The notes: a model not told the origin generated them from the letters alone. Shown: positions 7,456-16,409, counted from the stretch's first letter. The stretch is 64,000 nt of DNA from Clostridium_AD sp937920395 (GCA_052274345.1 DAVZGP010000015.1:4887-68886), one strand, 5' to 3'. Numbers and translations are program-made.

Positions 7456-8826
7456 ATGGTAAATTTAGGGACAATACATTATGCATATATTATAATCATT
7501 CTAATAATTACTATTATAATTTCTATTAAAAAAGATGTAATACTTCCATGTATTTTAGGAATTGGAGTAATTGGATATATATATACAGGAAGTATCCTAA
7601 GTGCTGTTAAAATTATATATAAGGCTATAGTAATATCCGGAAAAGAATTCATTGAAATAGTTGTAGTTATTGCGTTGGTTAATGCGATGTCAAGTGCATT
7701 AAATGATTTGGGTGCAGATGAACTAATTATAAAACCAATAAGGAAATTAATGATAAACAAAACTATGTCATTCTTTGTTCTAGGTATTACCGTAACTTTG
7801 ACTTCTTGGTTTATTTGGCCAACACCGGCCGTAGTTTTTATAGGCGCACTAATGGTACCAGCAGCAATACAATCTGGATTGCCACCAGTATGGGCTGCAG
7901 TAGTTTTATGTATATTTGGTAATGGGGTTGCCTTATCAAGCGATTTTGTTCTTCAAGCAGCGCCATCTATAACTGCGAAAACTGCGAACTTACCAAATGC
8001 ACTAGGAATAATTCGAGAATGCCTCCCATTTTGGGGTGTAATGAGTATAGTCACTATTACTATAGCGTTTATACTTATGAGAAGAGATAAAACCATAAAA
8101 ATTGAAGTAGACACAGATATAATTGAAAACAAGAAATCTTTGAAAAACAATTTAATAGGAACAAAGGTAATAGCAATAGTTACTCCGTTTATATTTATAA
8201 CAGACATATTTTTTATAAAAAAATTTAATTTTATAGGCTCTGAGTCAACAGCCTTAATAGGTGGAACAGCATCAATAATGATGATAATTTGTTCTATAAT
8301 TAATACTAATTTTAAAACATCATTAGGAGATGTTACTAAATATATTAAGAGTGGTTTTAGTTTTGGAATAAATATTTTTGCACCAATTATAATTATTGGT
8401 GCTTTCTTCTTTCTCGGAAGTGAAAGTACTGCTGTTGATATATTGGGAAATGGGGCTACTGGAATTCTAAGTGATATAGGAGTATTTGCAGCAAACAAGA
8501 TACCATTATCTAAGTACTCTGTTGTAGGTATACAAACAGCAGTAAGTACTCTTCTTGGCCTTAGTGGTTCAGGCTTCGCTGGTCTTCCGTTAGTAGGTAC
8601 ATTAGCTAATACCTTTTCAACTACAATAAATATAGATAAAGAACAAATTGCTGCATTTGGTCAAATAATTACAATTTGGATAGGTGGTGGAACTATAATT
8701 CCGTGGAGTGTGGTTGCTGCGGCGGGAATATGTAAGGTTGAACCTTTTGATGTTGCTAGGAAGAATATTATTCCTGTAACGTGTGGAATAGTTGCTACAG
8801 TAATATTAGCACTACTAATTTTATAA
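7456..8826 (+). CDS. Multi-pass membrane transporter (ion-transporter-superfamily-like)
   Basis: A 456-residue protein starting at ATG 7456 behind AAAGGAGG. It has about 11-12 hydrophobic segments from the N-terminus on, with two broken, Gly/Pro-rich stretches that look like re-entrant substrate loops: WFIWPTPAVVFIGALMVPA near 115-135 and a matching region near 365-390 (LLGLSGSGFAGLPLVGTLA). Two similar halves with such loops are typical of secondary transporters for carboxylates such as the GntP, DctM or CitM groups. The substrate cannot be read from the sequence. It appears to be a single-gene unit. Confidence 0.6.
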   Translation: MVNLGTIHYAYIIIILIITIIISIKKDVILPCILGIGVIGYIYTGSILSAVKIIYKAIVISGKEFIEIVVVIALVNAMSSALNDLGADELIIKPIRKLMINKTMSFFVLGITVTLTSWFIWPTPAVVFIGALMVPAAIQSGLPPVWAAVVLCIFGNGVALSSDFVLQAAPSITAKTANLPNALGIIRECLPFWGVMSIVTITIAFILMRRDKTIKIEVDTDIIENKKSLKNNLIGTKVIAIVTPFIFITDIFFIKKFNFIGSESTALIGGTASIMMIICSIINTNFKTSLGDVTKYIKSGFSFGINIFAPIIIIGAFFFLGSESTAVDILGNGATGILSDIGVFAANKIPLSKYSVVGIQTAVSTLLGLSGSGFAGLPLVGTLANTFSTTINIDKEQIAAFGQIITIWIGGGTIIPWSVVAAAGICKVEPFDVARKNIIPVTCGIVATVILALLIL

Positions 8827-8840
8827 TTATTAGTGCTAAT
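8805..8840 (+). terminator. Hairpin at the transporter stop codon
   Basis: ATTAGCACTA at 8805-8814 is the exact complement of 8831-8840. The structure covers the stop codon at 8824-8826. It lacks a clear T run, so it may act as a weak terminator or an mRNA 3'-end structure. Confidence 0.35.
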
Positions 8841-8941
8841 GTGTTAATTAATGGTGCCTAATTTAGAATTAATAGTGACCAATGCTTTAATTAATGGTAG
8901 CATGATATAGATACTAATACATTTGGGGGGAGTTTACATAA

Positions 8942-9280
8942 ATGAATATTCAATTTTTTGGAACAAAAAAATGTTTTGATACAAAAAAAACTGAACGATA
9001 TTTCAAGGAAAGAAACATAAAATATCAATTTATTGATTTAAATATTAAAGGGCTTAGTAATGGCGAATTTCAAAGTGTAAAAAGATCTGTTGGATTAAAT
9101 AATTTAATTAATACAAATGCTAAAGATTACAAAAAATCAAATTTAAGCCAAATAAGGGGGGATGAGATTAAAGAAGAAATTTTATTAAAAAACCCTCAAC
9201 TTCTTAAAACTCCTATAGTACGTAATGGGAAAGATGCCACTGTTGGTTATGTCCCCGAAATATGGGCAGACTGGGAATAG
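8942..9280 (+). CDS. ArsC/Spx-family protein
   Basis: A 112-residue thioredoxin-fold protein. IQFFGTKKCFDTKKTERYF places the family Cys at residue 11, followed by the helix and YQFIDLNIKG. The C-terminal NPQLLKTPIVRNGKDATVGY is the cis-Pro segment of the ArsC/Spx/YffB family. It has only one Cys in the N-terminal motif, so a thiol-disulfide redox role or a regulatory Spx-like role are both possible; true arsenate reductase activity is not indicated, since no ars genes are nearby. The ATG follows GGGGGGAG. Short imperfect repeats of TTAATTAATGGT lie upstream. Confidence 0.75.
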   Translation: MNIQFFGTKKCFDTKKTERYFKERNIKYQFIDLNIKGLSNGEFQSVKRSVGLNNLINTNAKDYKKSNLSQIRGDEIKEEILLKNPQLLKTPIVRNGKDATVGYVPEIWADWE

Positions 9281-9291
9281 TAATATTACGT

Positions 9292-9323
9292 AGGCAACTA
9301 AATGAGATAACTTTTAGCTGCCT
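9292..9323 (-). terminator. Possible hairpin between convergent arsC-like gene and bioY
   Basis: AGGCAACTAAA at 9292-9302 pairs with TTTAGCTGCCT at 9313-9323, fully (with one G-U) when transcribed from the minus strand. It has no T tail, so termination efficiency is uncertain. Confidence 0.35.
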
Positions 9324-9356
9324 CCAGAAATACTATAAGGACTAATTTTTATTATA

Positions 9357-9905
9357 TTAATTCGAATATTTTGATAATCTAGGAATCAATTGTTTGGATA
9401 ATATTATTGCAATTACTGCTTTTATAATATCGCCAGGTATAAATGGTATACAAGCGTATTTTAGAGCTTCATAAAAGTTTATGCTTTTTCCTATATAAGT
9501 TGTAAAAATAAAATAGAAATAGGGTACACCAATAATATAAATTATAAAACTTCCCAAAATAACTGAATATATTATTTTAGAAAGAGACTTATCTTTTTCA
9601 GTAAGTTTTCCAATTACATAAGCTGCAATAATATAGCCTATGAGAAAGCCGAAAGAAGGTCTTACTATGGCGCCAAGGCCTCCATAAGCACCAGAAAAAA
9701 TAGGTAATCCAATTAAGCCTAAAACAACATATGTAATTTGAGATAAAGCTCCTAATTTGGAACCTAGTATAATTCCTGATAAAATAACGAAGAAAGTTTG
9801 AAGCGTTATAGGTACTGGGCCTAGAGGTATAGACAAAATTCCTCCAACTGCCGTTAGTGCTGTAAATAATGCAGCAATTATCAAATCTCGAGTCGATAAT
9901 TTCAA
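9357..9905 (-). CDS. bioY: Biotin transporter BioY (ECF S component)
   Basis: A 182-residue membrane protein with about six segments. The N-terminus MKLSTRDLIIAALFTALTA, then ILSIPLGPVPITLQTFFVIL, GLPIFSGAYGGLGAIVRPSFGFLIGY and the C-terminal FIPGDIIKAVIAI are the BioY hallmarks. BioY is the biotin-binding S component that works with the ECF energy-coupling module, whose genes are not in this window. The start is a TTG at 9903-9905 behind AGGAGGAATATAT. A BirA operator lies upstream at 9974-10006, so expression should be repressed when biotin is plentiful. Confidence 0.95.
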   Translation of the reverse strand: MKLSTRDLIIAALFTALTAVGGILSIPLGPVPITLQTFFVILSGIILGSKLGALSQITYVVLGLIGLPIFSGAYGGLGAIVRPSFGFLIGYIIAAYVIGKLTEKDKSLSKIIYSVILGSFIIYIIGVPYFYFIFTTYIGKSINFYEALKYACIPFIPGDIIKAVIAIILSKQLIPRLSKYSN

Positions 9906-9973
9906 AATATATTCCTCCTAAAGCTTAAATTGAATTATACAATGTCTAAATAAGCCAATGTAGTTTATTAACC

Positions 9974-10006
9974 ATTGTAAACTTTTTTATATTAATGGTT
10001 TACAAT
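9974..10006. promoter_or_regulatory. BirA operator (biotin-responsive)
   Basis: ATTGTAAAC at 9974-9982 and GTTTACAAT at 9998-10006 form a perfect 9-bp dyad separated by 15 bases, the known BirA box architecture. It lies 69 bases upstream of bioY, in the divergent region with the HD gene. Confidence 0.85.
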
Positions 10007-10072
10007 AATAATAATATCATTAATGATTTTGAAAGTCAATTAATATATATTTATTACAAAGGAGGCGGTTTA

Positions 10073-10732
10073 ATGGATAAGGAACTAATTATAAATAAAA
10101 CAATGGAATACGTAAAAAGTAAACTAGCAGGGGAAGGAACAGGTCATGATTTCTTTCATATATTGAGAGTTTACAAAACTGCAATTTATATATCTAAAAA
10201 AGAAGGGGCCGATTTATTTGTTGTTGGGTTAACTGCTTTATTACATGACATTGCGGATTGGAAATTTAATGATGGTGATAGTGATATTGGACCTAGACTT
10301 GCAAAAGATTGGTTAGAGGGTTTAAATGTTGATGATGCTATTATTAATAAAATTACTAATATAATACGAACTATGTCTTTTAAAGGTGGAACAACCAATT
10401 CTAAACAAGAAACAATTGAAGGCATGGTGGTTCAAGACGCTGATAGATTAGATGCAATTGGTGCTATAGGAATTGCAAGAGCTTTTGCTTATGGTGGATA
10501 TAAAAAGAGAGAACTATACAATCCAGATATTAAACCACAGAAATATAAAGATTTTGATCAATATAAGGGAAGTGTTGATACTACTATTAATCATTTTTAT
10601 GAAAAACTTTTATTACTAAAAGATTTAATGAACACTAAATCAGGCAAAACTATGGCAGAAGAAAGACATGAATTTATGATGACATATTTAGATCAATTCT
10701 TTGGAGAATGGGATTGTATTGAATCAAACTAA
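10073..10732 (+). CDS. HD-domain phosphohydrolase (YpgQ/YedJ-like)
   Basis: I start at ATG 10073 behind AAAGGAGGCGG. The open frame further upstream runs through the BirA operator region. The product is 219 residues. GHDFFHILRVYKTA provides the first His, ALLHDIADWKF the HD pair, and VVQDADRLDAIGAIGIARAF the second metal Asp, matching the YpgQ/YedJ subfamily. B. subtilis YpgQ is reported to act on deoxynucleotides as a pyrophosphohydrolase; the role here is inferred from the motif set and length. It is divergent from bioY, with which it shares the upstream region. Confidence 0.8.
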   Translation: MDKELIINKTMEYVKSKLAGEGTGHDFFHILRVYKTAIYISKKEGADLFVVGLTALLHDIADWKFNDGDSDIGPRLAKDWLEGLNVDDAIINKITNIIRTMSFKGGTTNSKQETIEGMVVQDADRLDAIGAIGIARAFAYGGYKKRELYNPDIKPQKYKDFDQYKGSVDTTINHFYEKLLLLKDLMNTKSGKTMAEERHEFMMTYLDQFFGEWDCIESN

Positions 10733-10733
10733 A

Positions 10734-10773
10734 GTTAAGATGAATTAACTTTATAGTTAATTCACCTCTTAAC
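10734..10773. terminator. Bidirectional terminator between convergent genes
   Basis: GTTAAGA plus TGAATTAACT pairs with AGTTAATTCA plus TCTTAAC: a 17-bp stem with a 2-base bulge and a 4-base loop. It lies between the HD gene stop and the XRE gene stop. Confidence 0.55.
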
Positions 10774-10778
10774 GTTTC

Positions 10779-10991
10779 TTAAATTCTTCTAAGTTCGTCT
10801 ATATTAACACATAGGATAGTTGCTATTGTTTCAATTATATTAAAAGATGGATTTTTTTTGCTTCCTCGTTCAAGTTCTTCTAAATAAGTCTGTGATACAT
10901 GTACACTTAAATTCTTAGATAAAGTTGATATATCTTTGCTTGTTAAGGATTTAGTAAGTCTTAATTCTCTAATCTTAGCACCATTAAGCAT
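10779..10991 (-). CDS. Small XRE-family helix-turn-helix protein
   Basis: A 70-residue protein made almost entirely of one HTH: IRELRLTKSLTSKDISTLS, then VSQTYLEELERGSKKNPSF, and the fifth helix IIETIATILCVNIDEL. This is the Cro/C1 (XRE) domain without an effector domain. The ATG is preceded by AAGGAGGTTTT. It has no adjacent partner gene, so the target is unknown. Stand-alone proteins of this size are common in clostridia as phage-type or sporulation-linked regulators. Confidence 0.8.
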   Translation of the reverse strand: MLNGAKIRELRLTKSLTSKDISTLSKNLSVHVSQTYLEELERGSKKNPSFNIIETIATILCVNIDELRRI

Positions 10992-11377
10992 ATAAAAACC
11001 TCCTTATATAGATATATATATAATACATATAAGCTGATATCTTTGTCATAATAAGTTGTACAAGCTAAGTATACTATGAATAAAGAAATAGCTATGTTAT
11101 TTTTATGCTTTTTTTGTTAAGATTAGAAGTAATTTAGAAAAGTTACTAGATTAGATGCGTTTTATTTTCATAGAACTGACCAGTTATAAACTTCGTTCAC
11201 ACTTTGTTAGCATATTCGCCATTTAAGTGCCATACTGTATCTTTATTATAGAGATAAGAATAAAAAAAATTGCATTAAAAAGAAAATAAGACATTATTAT
11301 TTGTATTATAAAAAACAATAGATTTCAAATGATTTATTTATATTTAAGATTTAAATTTATGATTAAGGAGAATTTAT
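10992..11377. other. Intergenic region upstream of the two-component operon
   Basis: About 385 AT-rich bases with no convincing reading frame. A short dyad ACTGaCCAGT lies near 11177. It presumably holds the promoter of the response regulator gene. Confidence 0.4.
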
Positions 11378-12064
11378 ATGATGGAAACTATTTTAATAGT
11401 TGATGATGAAGAAAGAATTAGAAATCTTGTATCCATTTATTTAAGGAAGGAACAATATAATATTCTGCAAGCTGAAAATGGAAGAGAAGCTATAAATGTC
11501 TTTAATAAAAACTCGGTAGATTTAGTTATTCTTGATGTAATGATGCCTATTATGGATGGATGGGATGTATGCAAGGAAATAAGAAAGACTTCTAATATTC
11601 CAGTTATAATGCTTACTGCTAAATCTGAGGAAGATGATGAATTATTAGGCTTTGAATTAGGTACCGATCATTATATTACAAAACCCTTCGTTCCAAAGTT
11701 ACTAGTCGCTAAAGTTAAAGCAATTATAAGACGAACTTATAGTACTGAAAGTGTTGTAAAAGAAGAAGACAACTTTGACGGGCTCGTAGTTGATAATTTA
11801 AGCCATGAGGTTACAGTAGATGATGTAGAAATAAACCTATCGCCAAAAGAATTTGAACTATTAAACTATTTTATACTTAATAAAAGGATTGTGTTAAGCA
11901 GAGAAAAAATATTGGACTCTTTATGGGGTATTGATTATTTTGGAGATTTAAGAACCGTGGATACTGTTATAAAAAGATTAAGAGAAAAGTTAGGTGAAAA
12001 GTCTTACCTTATATCAACCGTGAGAGGAACAGGATATAAATTCGAGGTGAGAAATGAAAAGTAA
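11378..12064 (+). CDS. OmpR/PhoB-family response regulator
   Basis: A 228-residue protein. The receiver domain (about 1-120) has the acidic pair VDDEE, the phospho-acceptor Asp in LVILDVMMPIMDGWDV, the Thr of MLTAKSEEDD and Lys in ITKPFVPKLL. The C-terminal winged helix (about 130-228) has LSPKEFELLNYF, REKILDSLWG, RTVDTVIKRLREKLG and TVRGTGYKF. Two adjacent ATG codons exist; AAGGAG is placed for the first. It overlaps the kinase gene by 11 bases, so the two are translationally coupled. The stimulus is not evident. Confidence 0.92.
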   Translation: MMETILIVDDEERIRNLVSIYLRKEQYNILQAENGREAINVFNKNSVDLVILDVMMPIMDGWDVCKEIRKTSNIPVIMLTAKSEEDDELLGFELGTDHYITKPFVPKLLVAKVKAIIRRTYSTESVVKEEDNFDGLVVDNLSHEVTVDDVEINLSPKEFELLNYFILNKRIVLSREKILDSLWGIDYFGDLRTVDTVIKRLREKLGEKSYLISTVRGTGYKFEVRNEK

Positions 12065-13565
12065 AAAAAGCATTACAAGAAAACTTTTCGCAATAACTTC
12101 TATAGTTTTTGTGGTTTTCATAACAACTAATTTAATAGTTCAATCTGCATTTTTCGGGCAATTTTATATAAAATGGAAAAAGGACACTTTGTCTCATGAC
12201 CTCGTTAACTTTAGAGAAAAATATAGTTTACTTAAAACAAATGACGAGGAGACTAGCTTAATTAGTAGTTTTGAAGATCAAAATAATTATAAAATAATTA
12301 TTAGAGATAAAGCAGGTAATTTAAAATATCTTACAAAAACAGTTGACGTAAGAAAGGACTCTATAAAAGCAAGAAGTATGGATCAACTAATGTCAACTCA
12401 AATAGAAACTTTAGGTGGGGTTGATAAATTCAAAAAAGATAAAAAACCTTTGATCTTTCTTACTGATAATAACCTAGATTCGGAAGAAAGTGAGGCTAGC
12501 ATTTCCTACAGTGTTGCCGGCATTTCTTATGATGAAAAAAAAGATGAATTTATATATGTATATACTTCATTACAACCGGTAAATGAAGCAGTTCAAGTTA
12601 TTAAGGAATTTTACTATTATTTTTATATAGGAGCCATAGTAATAATTTTATTCCTGTCTTTAATATATTCAAATATGATTGCTAAACCATTGATAAAAAT
12701 AACTAAAACAGCAAGCAAAATGGCAAAACTTGATTTTTCAGAAAAATGTGTGGTAAAAAGTAATGATGAAATTGGTGCTTTAGCGACTTCGCTTAACCTC
12801 CTTTCAGAAAATTTAAATGAATCGTTAACATCACTTAAAGATGCTAATTCAAAGTTAGAAAAAGACATTGAAAAAGAGAAAAAATTAACAGAAATGAGGA
12901 AAGACTTTGTGGCAGCAGTTTCTCATGAACTTAAAACACCTATAACACTTATAGAAGGGTATACTCAAGCATTAAATGATGATATTTTAGAAGGAGAGGA
13001 GAAACAATATTTTATAGATGTGATAATGGATGAATCAAGAAAAATGAATAGCTTAGTATCAGACATGCTAAATTTATCTCAACTAGAGTCAGGAAATTTT
13101 AATTTGATTCAAGAAGATTTTTATATAGATGAACTAGTAAAACCGCTTGCAAAGAAATTTTCATCCCTACTTAATGAAAAGGACATTAAACTTAGTGTGA
13201 ATTTAGTTCAAAACATAAAAGTAACTGCTGATTGGAACAGAATAGAACAAGTTTTAACGAATTATATGACTAATGCAATAAGACATACTAACAATGGTGG
13301 CTCGATAACTGTGACAATGATAGATAGAGATGACAATGTTTGCGTTGAAGTTGAGAATACTGGAAGTAAAGTTGATGAAACTGAAACGGATAAAATATGG
13401 GATACTTTCTATAAAATAGATAAATCAAGGACTAGAAAACTTGGAGGTACTGGACTAGGACTTTCAATAGTTAAAAACATTATATTACTTCATGGTGGTA
13501 GTTGTGGGGTAGCAAACACAGACATGGGAGTTAAATTCTATTTTATTTTAAATAAACATCACTAA
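12054..13565 (+). CDS. Sensor histidine kinase
   Basis: A 503-residue protein. TM1 is at about 8-30, an extracellular sensor region of about 155 residues follows, and TM2 is at about 185-208. Next come a HAMP linker with PLIKITKTASKMAKLDFSEK, the phospho-acceptor His in FVAAVSHELKTPITLIEG, and an ATPase domain with N box ltNYMTNAIRHT, F box DTFYKIDKSR and G box GGTGLGLSIVKNI. It is the partner of the overlapping upstream regulator. The ligand is unknown. A strong terminator follows. Confidence 0.92.
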   Translation: MKSKKSITRKLFAITSIVFVVFITTNLIVQSAFFGQFYIKWKKDTLSHDLVNFREKYSLLKTNDEETSLISSFEDQNNYKIIIRDKAGNLKYLTKTVDVRKDSIKARSMDQLMSTQIETLGGVDKFKKDKKPLIFLTDNNLDSEESEASISYSVAGISYDEKKDEFIYVYTSLQPVNEAVQVIKEFYYYFYIGAIVIILFLSLIYSNMIAKPLIKITKTASKMAKLDFSEKCVVKSNDEIGALATSLNLLSENLNESLTSLKDANSKLEKDIEKEKKLTEMRKDFVAAVSHELKTPITLIEGYTQALNDDILEGEEKQYFIDVIMDESRKMNSLVSDMLNLSQLESGNFNLIQEDFYIDELVKPLAKKFSSLLNEKDIKLSVNLVQNIKVTADWNRIEQVLTNYMTNAIRHTNNGGSITVTMIDRDDNVCVEVENTGSKVDETETDKIWDTFYKIDKSRTRKLGGTGLGLSIVKNIILLHGGSCGVANTDMGVKFYFILNKHH

Positions 13566-13623
13566 TGTATAAGGTACATTATAATTTATATCGTTTTTTT
13601 AATATTAAATATAATAGTATAAC

Positions 13624-13668
13624 GGGTAAGTCAAATGATAGGTATAAATCATTTGACTTACCCTTTTT
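13624..13668 (+). terminator. Terminator of the two-component operon
   Basis: Perfect 16-bp stem (GGGTAAGTCAAATGAT at 13624-13639 with 13648-13663), 8-base loop, then TTTTTAT. Confidence 0.9.
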
Positions 13669-13843
13669 ATATTAGTTTATAGGACTTAATTTAACAATTA
13701 TTTGCATTACCCAAGATATATGTTGCTTCCTCTTTTTGACGCTAAACTTTAGTTGCTTAATATCATTAAATATCGGCGCATACCATTTTTTATATATTAT
13801 AATAGTTATGGTTTTATTAAAAATTTCTGTATTTATTTCAAAT

Positions 13844-13883
13844 AAAACCATTCAATATAATAAAAGTTATATTGAATGGTTTT
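13844..13883. terminator. Orphan hairpin in the 13.67-14.22 kb gene-free stretch
   Basis: Perfect 17-bp stem: AAAACCATTCAATATAA at 13844-13860 with 13867-13883, 6-base loop. It is U-rich on both sides but no gene ends here. It could terminate a small RNA from either side. Nothing else is visible in the 657 bases between the kinase and the 14223 gene apart from this and the operon terminator. Confidence 0.5.
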
Positions 13884-14222
13884 GCTTTTACTTTAAATTT
13901 GGCTTTTTTACTCATTTTAGCAGTGATTTTCTTTATTTTATGGTATACTTGTATTGTAAACATTATGTTTACGTAAATAAACGTTTTAAATTTAATAGTA
14001 TACAAATGTATACAAAACATTGAATTGTAAGTATTAATAATAATTTTTAATTATACTATCAAATAAATTGATAAAAATTTGCCCATACAAATATTCTTCA
14101 TGATATTATAGATATAATGAAATTTTATGAGGAAATAGCTGTCTTTCAGTTATACATAGCTTCTAATATGTAAATAATGGGATTAATTTTATAAAATACC
14201 GCATTAAGAGAGGACGGATACA

Positions 14223-15122
14223 ATGGATGCAATATTAAGCGTAAGAATAAGTGACGAGGTAAAACAAAAGTTTAATGAATTAGCTCAAAGTGAGGGAATA
14301 AACAATAAAGAATTTATGGAACAAGTAGTTAAATACTATGAATTAAATAGAGCAAGAGAAGAAGACAGTAGTATGTCCGAAGATATAAATGAATTACAAA
14401 CAATAACAAACAGAATGTCCGATATATATATAAATATAGTAGAAAGAAATAATATAAAAGCTTTAGAGGTAAAAAATGTTCACAGAAATGAATTAGTAGA
14501 TAAAGAGAAAGAAGTTAAAAAGCTATATGAAAACATTATTTCATTAAAAGAAGAGAAAAAAGAAGAGAATAAGAGGATTACTTTGCTTGAGAAAGACCAA
14601 TCTGATAATAAACATATTGTTAAGGAATTACAAGAAAATACTAAGAGTTTGAAAACACTAAATAACATGCAAGGTGAAAAAATATTAAAGCTAAATGAAA
14701 CCAATGAAAAATATGTTAAATATAAAGATGAAATTTTAATTCAAAAAACAGAAATTGATAAACTAAAAAATGAAAACATACAATTTAAGCAGGACTTATC
14801 AAATAAAAATGAGGAAGCTAGAAGAATAGCAAACCAAGTAGATGAATTAAATCAAATTAACAAGAATAAAATAGATGAACTTGAGTCAAAAGCTAAATTA
14901 GACATTGAAATGCAAAAGGAAAGAGCAATCTTCCAAATGGAGAAAGAACTTTTAAAATTGAAAGAGCAGCAACAATTAAAGATGCAGGAATTACAAGAAA
15001 GCTTTAATGAGCGAATTAATAAATTACTAAAGGAAAAAGAGGAAGCTGCGGAGAAATTTAAAAATATGGTTTCAGAAATAAATGAAGCTCGAACAAAGCA
15101 GATTAGTATTAAAGAAAAGTAG
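14223..15122 (+). CDS. Ribbon-helix-helix protein with long coiled coil
   Basis: A 299-residue protein. Residues 1-45 (ILSVRISDEVKQKFNELA, then KEFMEQVVKYY) look like a ribbon-helix-helix DNA-binding domain. From about residue 55 to the end the sequence is almost uninterrupted Lys/Glu/Leu heptads (KEVKKLYENIISLKEEKK, ELLKLKEQQQLKMQELQES). The plan recalls KfrA-like or plasmid-partition accessory proteins, in which a DNA-binding head carries a coiled-coil rod, but I cannot assign a specific family. The ATG follows AGAGGACGG. It is not in an obvious operon. Confidence 0.6.
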   Translation: MDAILSVRISDEVKQKFNELAQSEGINNKEFMEQVVKYYELNRAREEDSSMSEDINELQTITNRMSDIYINIVERNNIKALEVKNVHRNELVDKEKEVKKLYENIISLKEEKKEENKRITLLEKDQSDNKHIVKELQENTKSLKTLNNMQGEKILKLNETNEKYVKYKDEILIQKTEIDKLKNENIQFKQDLSNKNEEARRIANQVDELNQINKNKIDELESKAKLDIEMQKERAIFQMEKELLKLKEQQQLKMQELQESFNERINKLLKEKEEAAEKFKNMVSEINEARTKQISIKEK

Positions 15123-15148
15123 CATCATGTGGTATATAAATTGGGTGA

Positions 15149-15271
15149 ATGAAAGGGCTAGATAAATGGTTAGAACTAGATTCAAGTAACTTAAAAAGAG
15201 AGAGGTCTATAAAAACAAAAGGCTTGGGAGCACTCAAATACACGAAGAAGTTATTGGAGAATATCCAATAG
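15149..15271 (+). CDS. Possible small ORF, 40 aa
   Basis: ATG 15149 to TAG 15269-15271 encodes a basic, helix-prone peptide (MKGLDKWLELDSSNLKRERS and onward to LKYTKKLLENIQ). A weak GGGTGA site precedes it. It lies 27 bases after the coiled-coil gene in the same direction and could be a co-transcribed small protein or a remnant. Composition looks coding, but nothing else supports it. Confidence 0.3.
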   Translation: MKGLDKWLELDSSNLKRERSIKTKGLGALKYTKKLLENIQ

Positions 15272-15301
15272 GCCAATTATGAATATTGCATATAAAGATA
15301 A

Positions 15302-15322
15302 AGACCTAGAAAATCTAGGTCT
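15302..15322 (-). terminator. Terminator of the FabH-like gene
   Basis: AGACCTAGA at 15302-15310 pairs perfectly with 15314-15322, loop AAA. On the minus strand it is followed by TTATCTTTAT. It lies about 85 bases past the 15407 stop. Confidence 0.55.
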
Positions 15323-15406
15323 AATCAGTATAACAAAATATTATCTAGATGTTGTTGGTGCTTATAGAATCTCCATGTACCCATATTTCATAAAATAGAG
15401 GAGTAG

Positions 15407-16409
15407 TTAGAGTCTAAAGGCTAAACAGCAGGAAGTGATCCCTGCACCGACTGACCAGAAAATCACTAGGTCTCCTGAGTGAATCTCGTTATTTAAAAGA
15501 GCAGTAGCAAAAGCTATAAATGGACTGGTACAACCAGTATAACCGTATTCGTCACCGATATAAGTAAATTTAGAGATATCTTCATGGAGATTGGTACATA
15601 ACTTATCTATATTATTTTTAGAAAATTGAGACATAAAATATCGTTTAACATCTTTCTTAGTTAAATTATGATTGGCTAAGATAGATTCAATAGAGTTTTC
15701 GGCACTTATAAAGGCTTCATCAGTATTGAAGGGATTCCATAGAAGTTTCTTACATGAATTATCTACTTCTGAGATATTGGAATAGCCACATTCAGGCATA
15801 AGAATTGTATCGTGGTAAGAACTATCAGTATAATAAGCGTTACCTATAACACCATGATTAGCTTCTTCGCAACGCTCAAGAATAATAGCAACTGCTGCAT
15901 CACCAAAGTTAGAGTAGGTTATTTCATCGCTATCCTTAGAATGATGATTAATATGCTCGGACCCCACTAGGAGAACACGTTTCATGGTGGGGTTATTCAT
16001 AATACTATTATATAGCTGATCGAGGGAGACAATCATTCCTACACAATTAGAATTTGTATCATATACACATGCAGAGGCCTTTCCATTGATAGCATGATGG
16101 ATTTTAACAGCATTAGAAGGTGCAATATATTCAGGGGTTGAAGATGTGAAAACAATTAAATCGATATCTGATCCTAATAAATTCGAAGTAGATAGTACTT
16201 TCTTGGAAGCTTCAATAGCCATTGTTAAAGCATTTTCATTATCGGAAGCTAAATAGCGTGATTTTCTTCCTAAATTATCAAATAATGGTTGTATATCTTT
16301 ATTAAGCTCCTGAAAATGCTTTATGAAATAACTATTATCTACTTTAATTTCTGGATGGTAAATTGCTGCATTTATTATTTTTACACCTATATTATTCGTT
16401 AGTAATCAC
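15407..16409 (-). pseudogene. FabH-like 3-oxoacyl-ACP synthase III family gene, frameshifted near the start
   Basis: The frame ending at 15407 codes for a KAS III-type thiolase fold: VKIINAAIYHP, LGSDIDLIVFTSSTPEY, active-site Cys in DTNSNCVGM, TYSNFGDAAVAIIL, and the C-terminal GDLVIFWSVGAGITSC. The open frame continues N-terminal of the first ATG (16222) through about 55 conserved-looking residues but has no start. A GTG at 16407-16409 behind AAGGAG begins MITNE in the next frame; removing one base near 16391-16396 joins them into MITNE-NIGVKIINAA. The position of FabH His-Gln-Ala-Asn reads MSQFSKNN and the Gly-Asn motif reads YGYTGC, so catalytic His and Asn seem absent. The upstream small gene at 16487 may be its operon partner. 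Confidence 0.7.

Noticed and set aside
7953..8498. 181-codon minus-strand frame inside the transporter gene.
   Set aside because: Shadow of a hydrophobic membrane gene; the plus-strand frame has the start site, length and family features.
13736..14023. 95-codon plus-strand frame in the gap after the kinase.
   Set aside because: It contains the 17-bp orphan hairpin at 13844-13883, is dominated by Phe/Tyr/Ile from AT-rich sequence and has no ribosome binding site.
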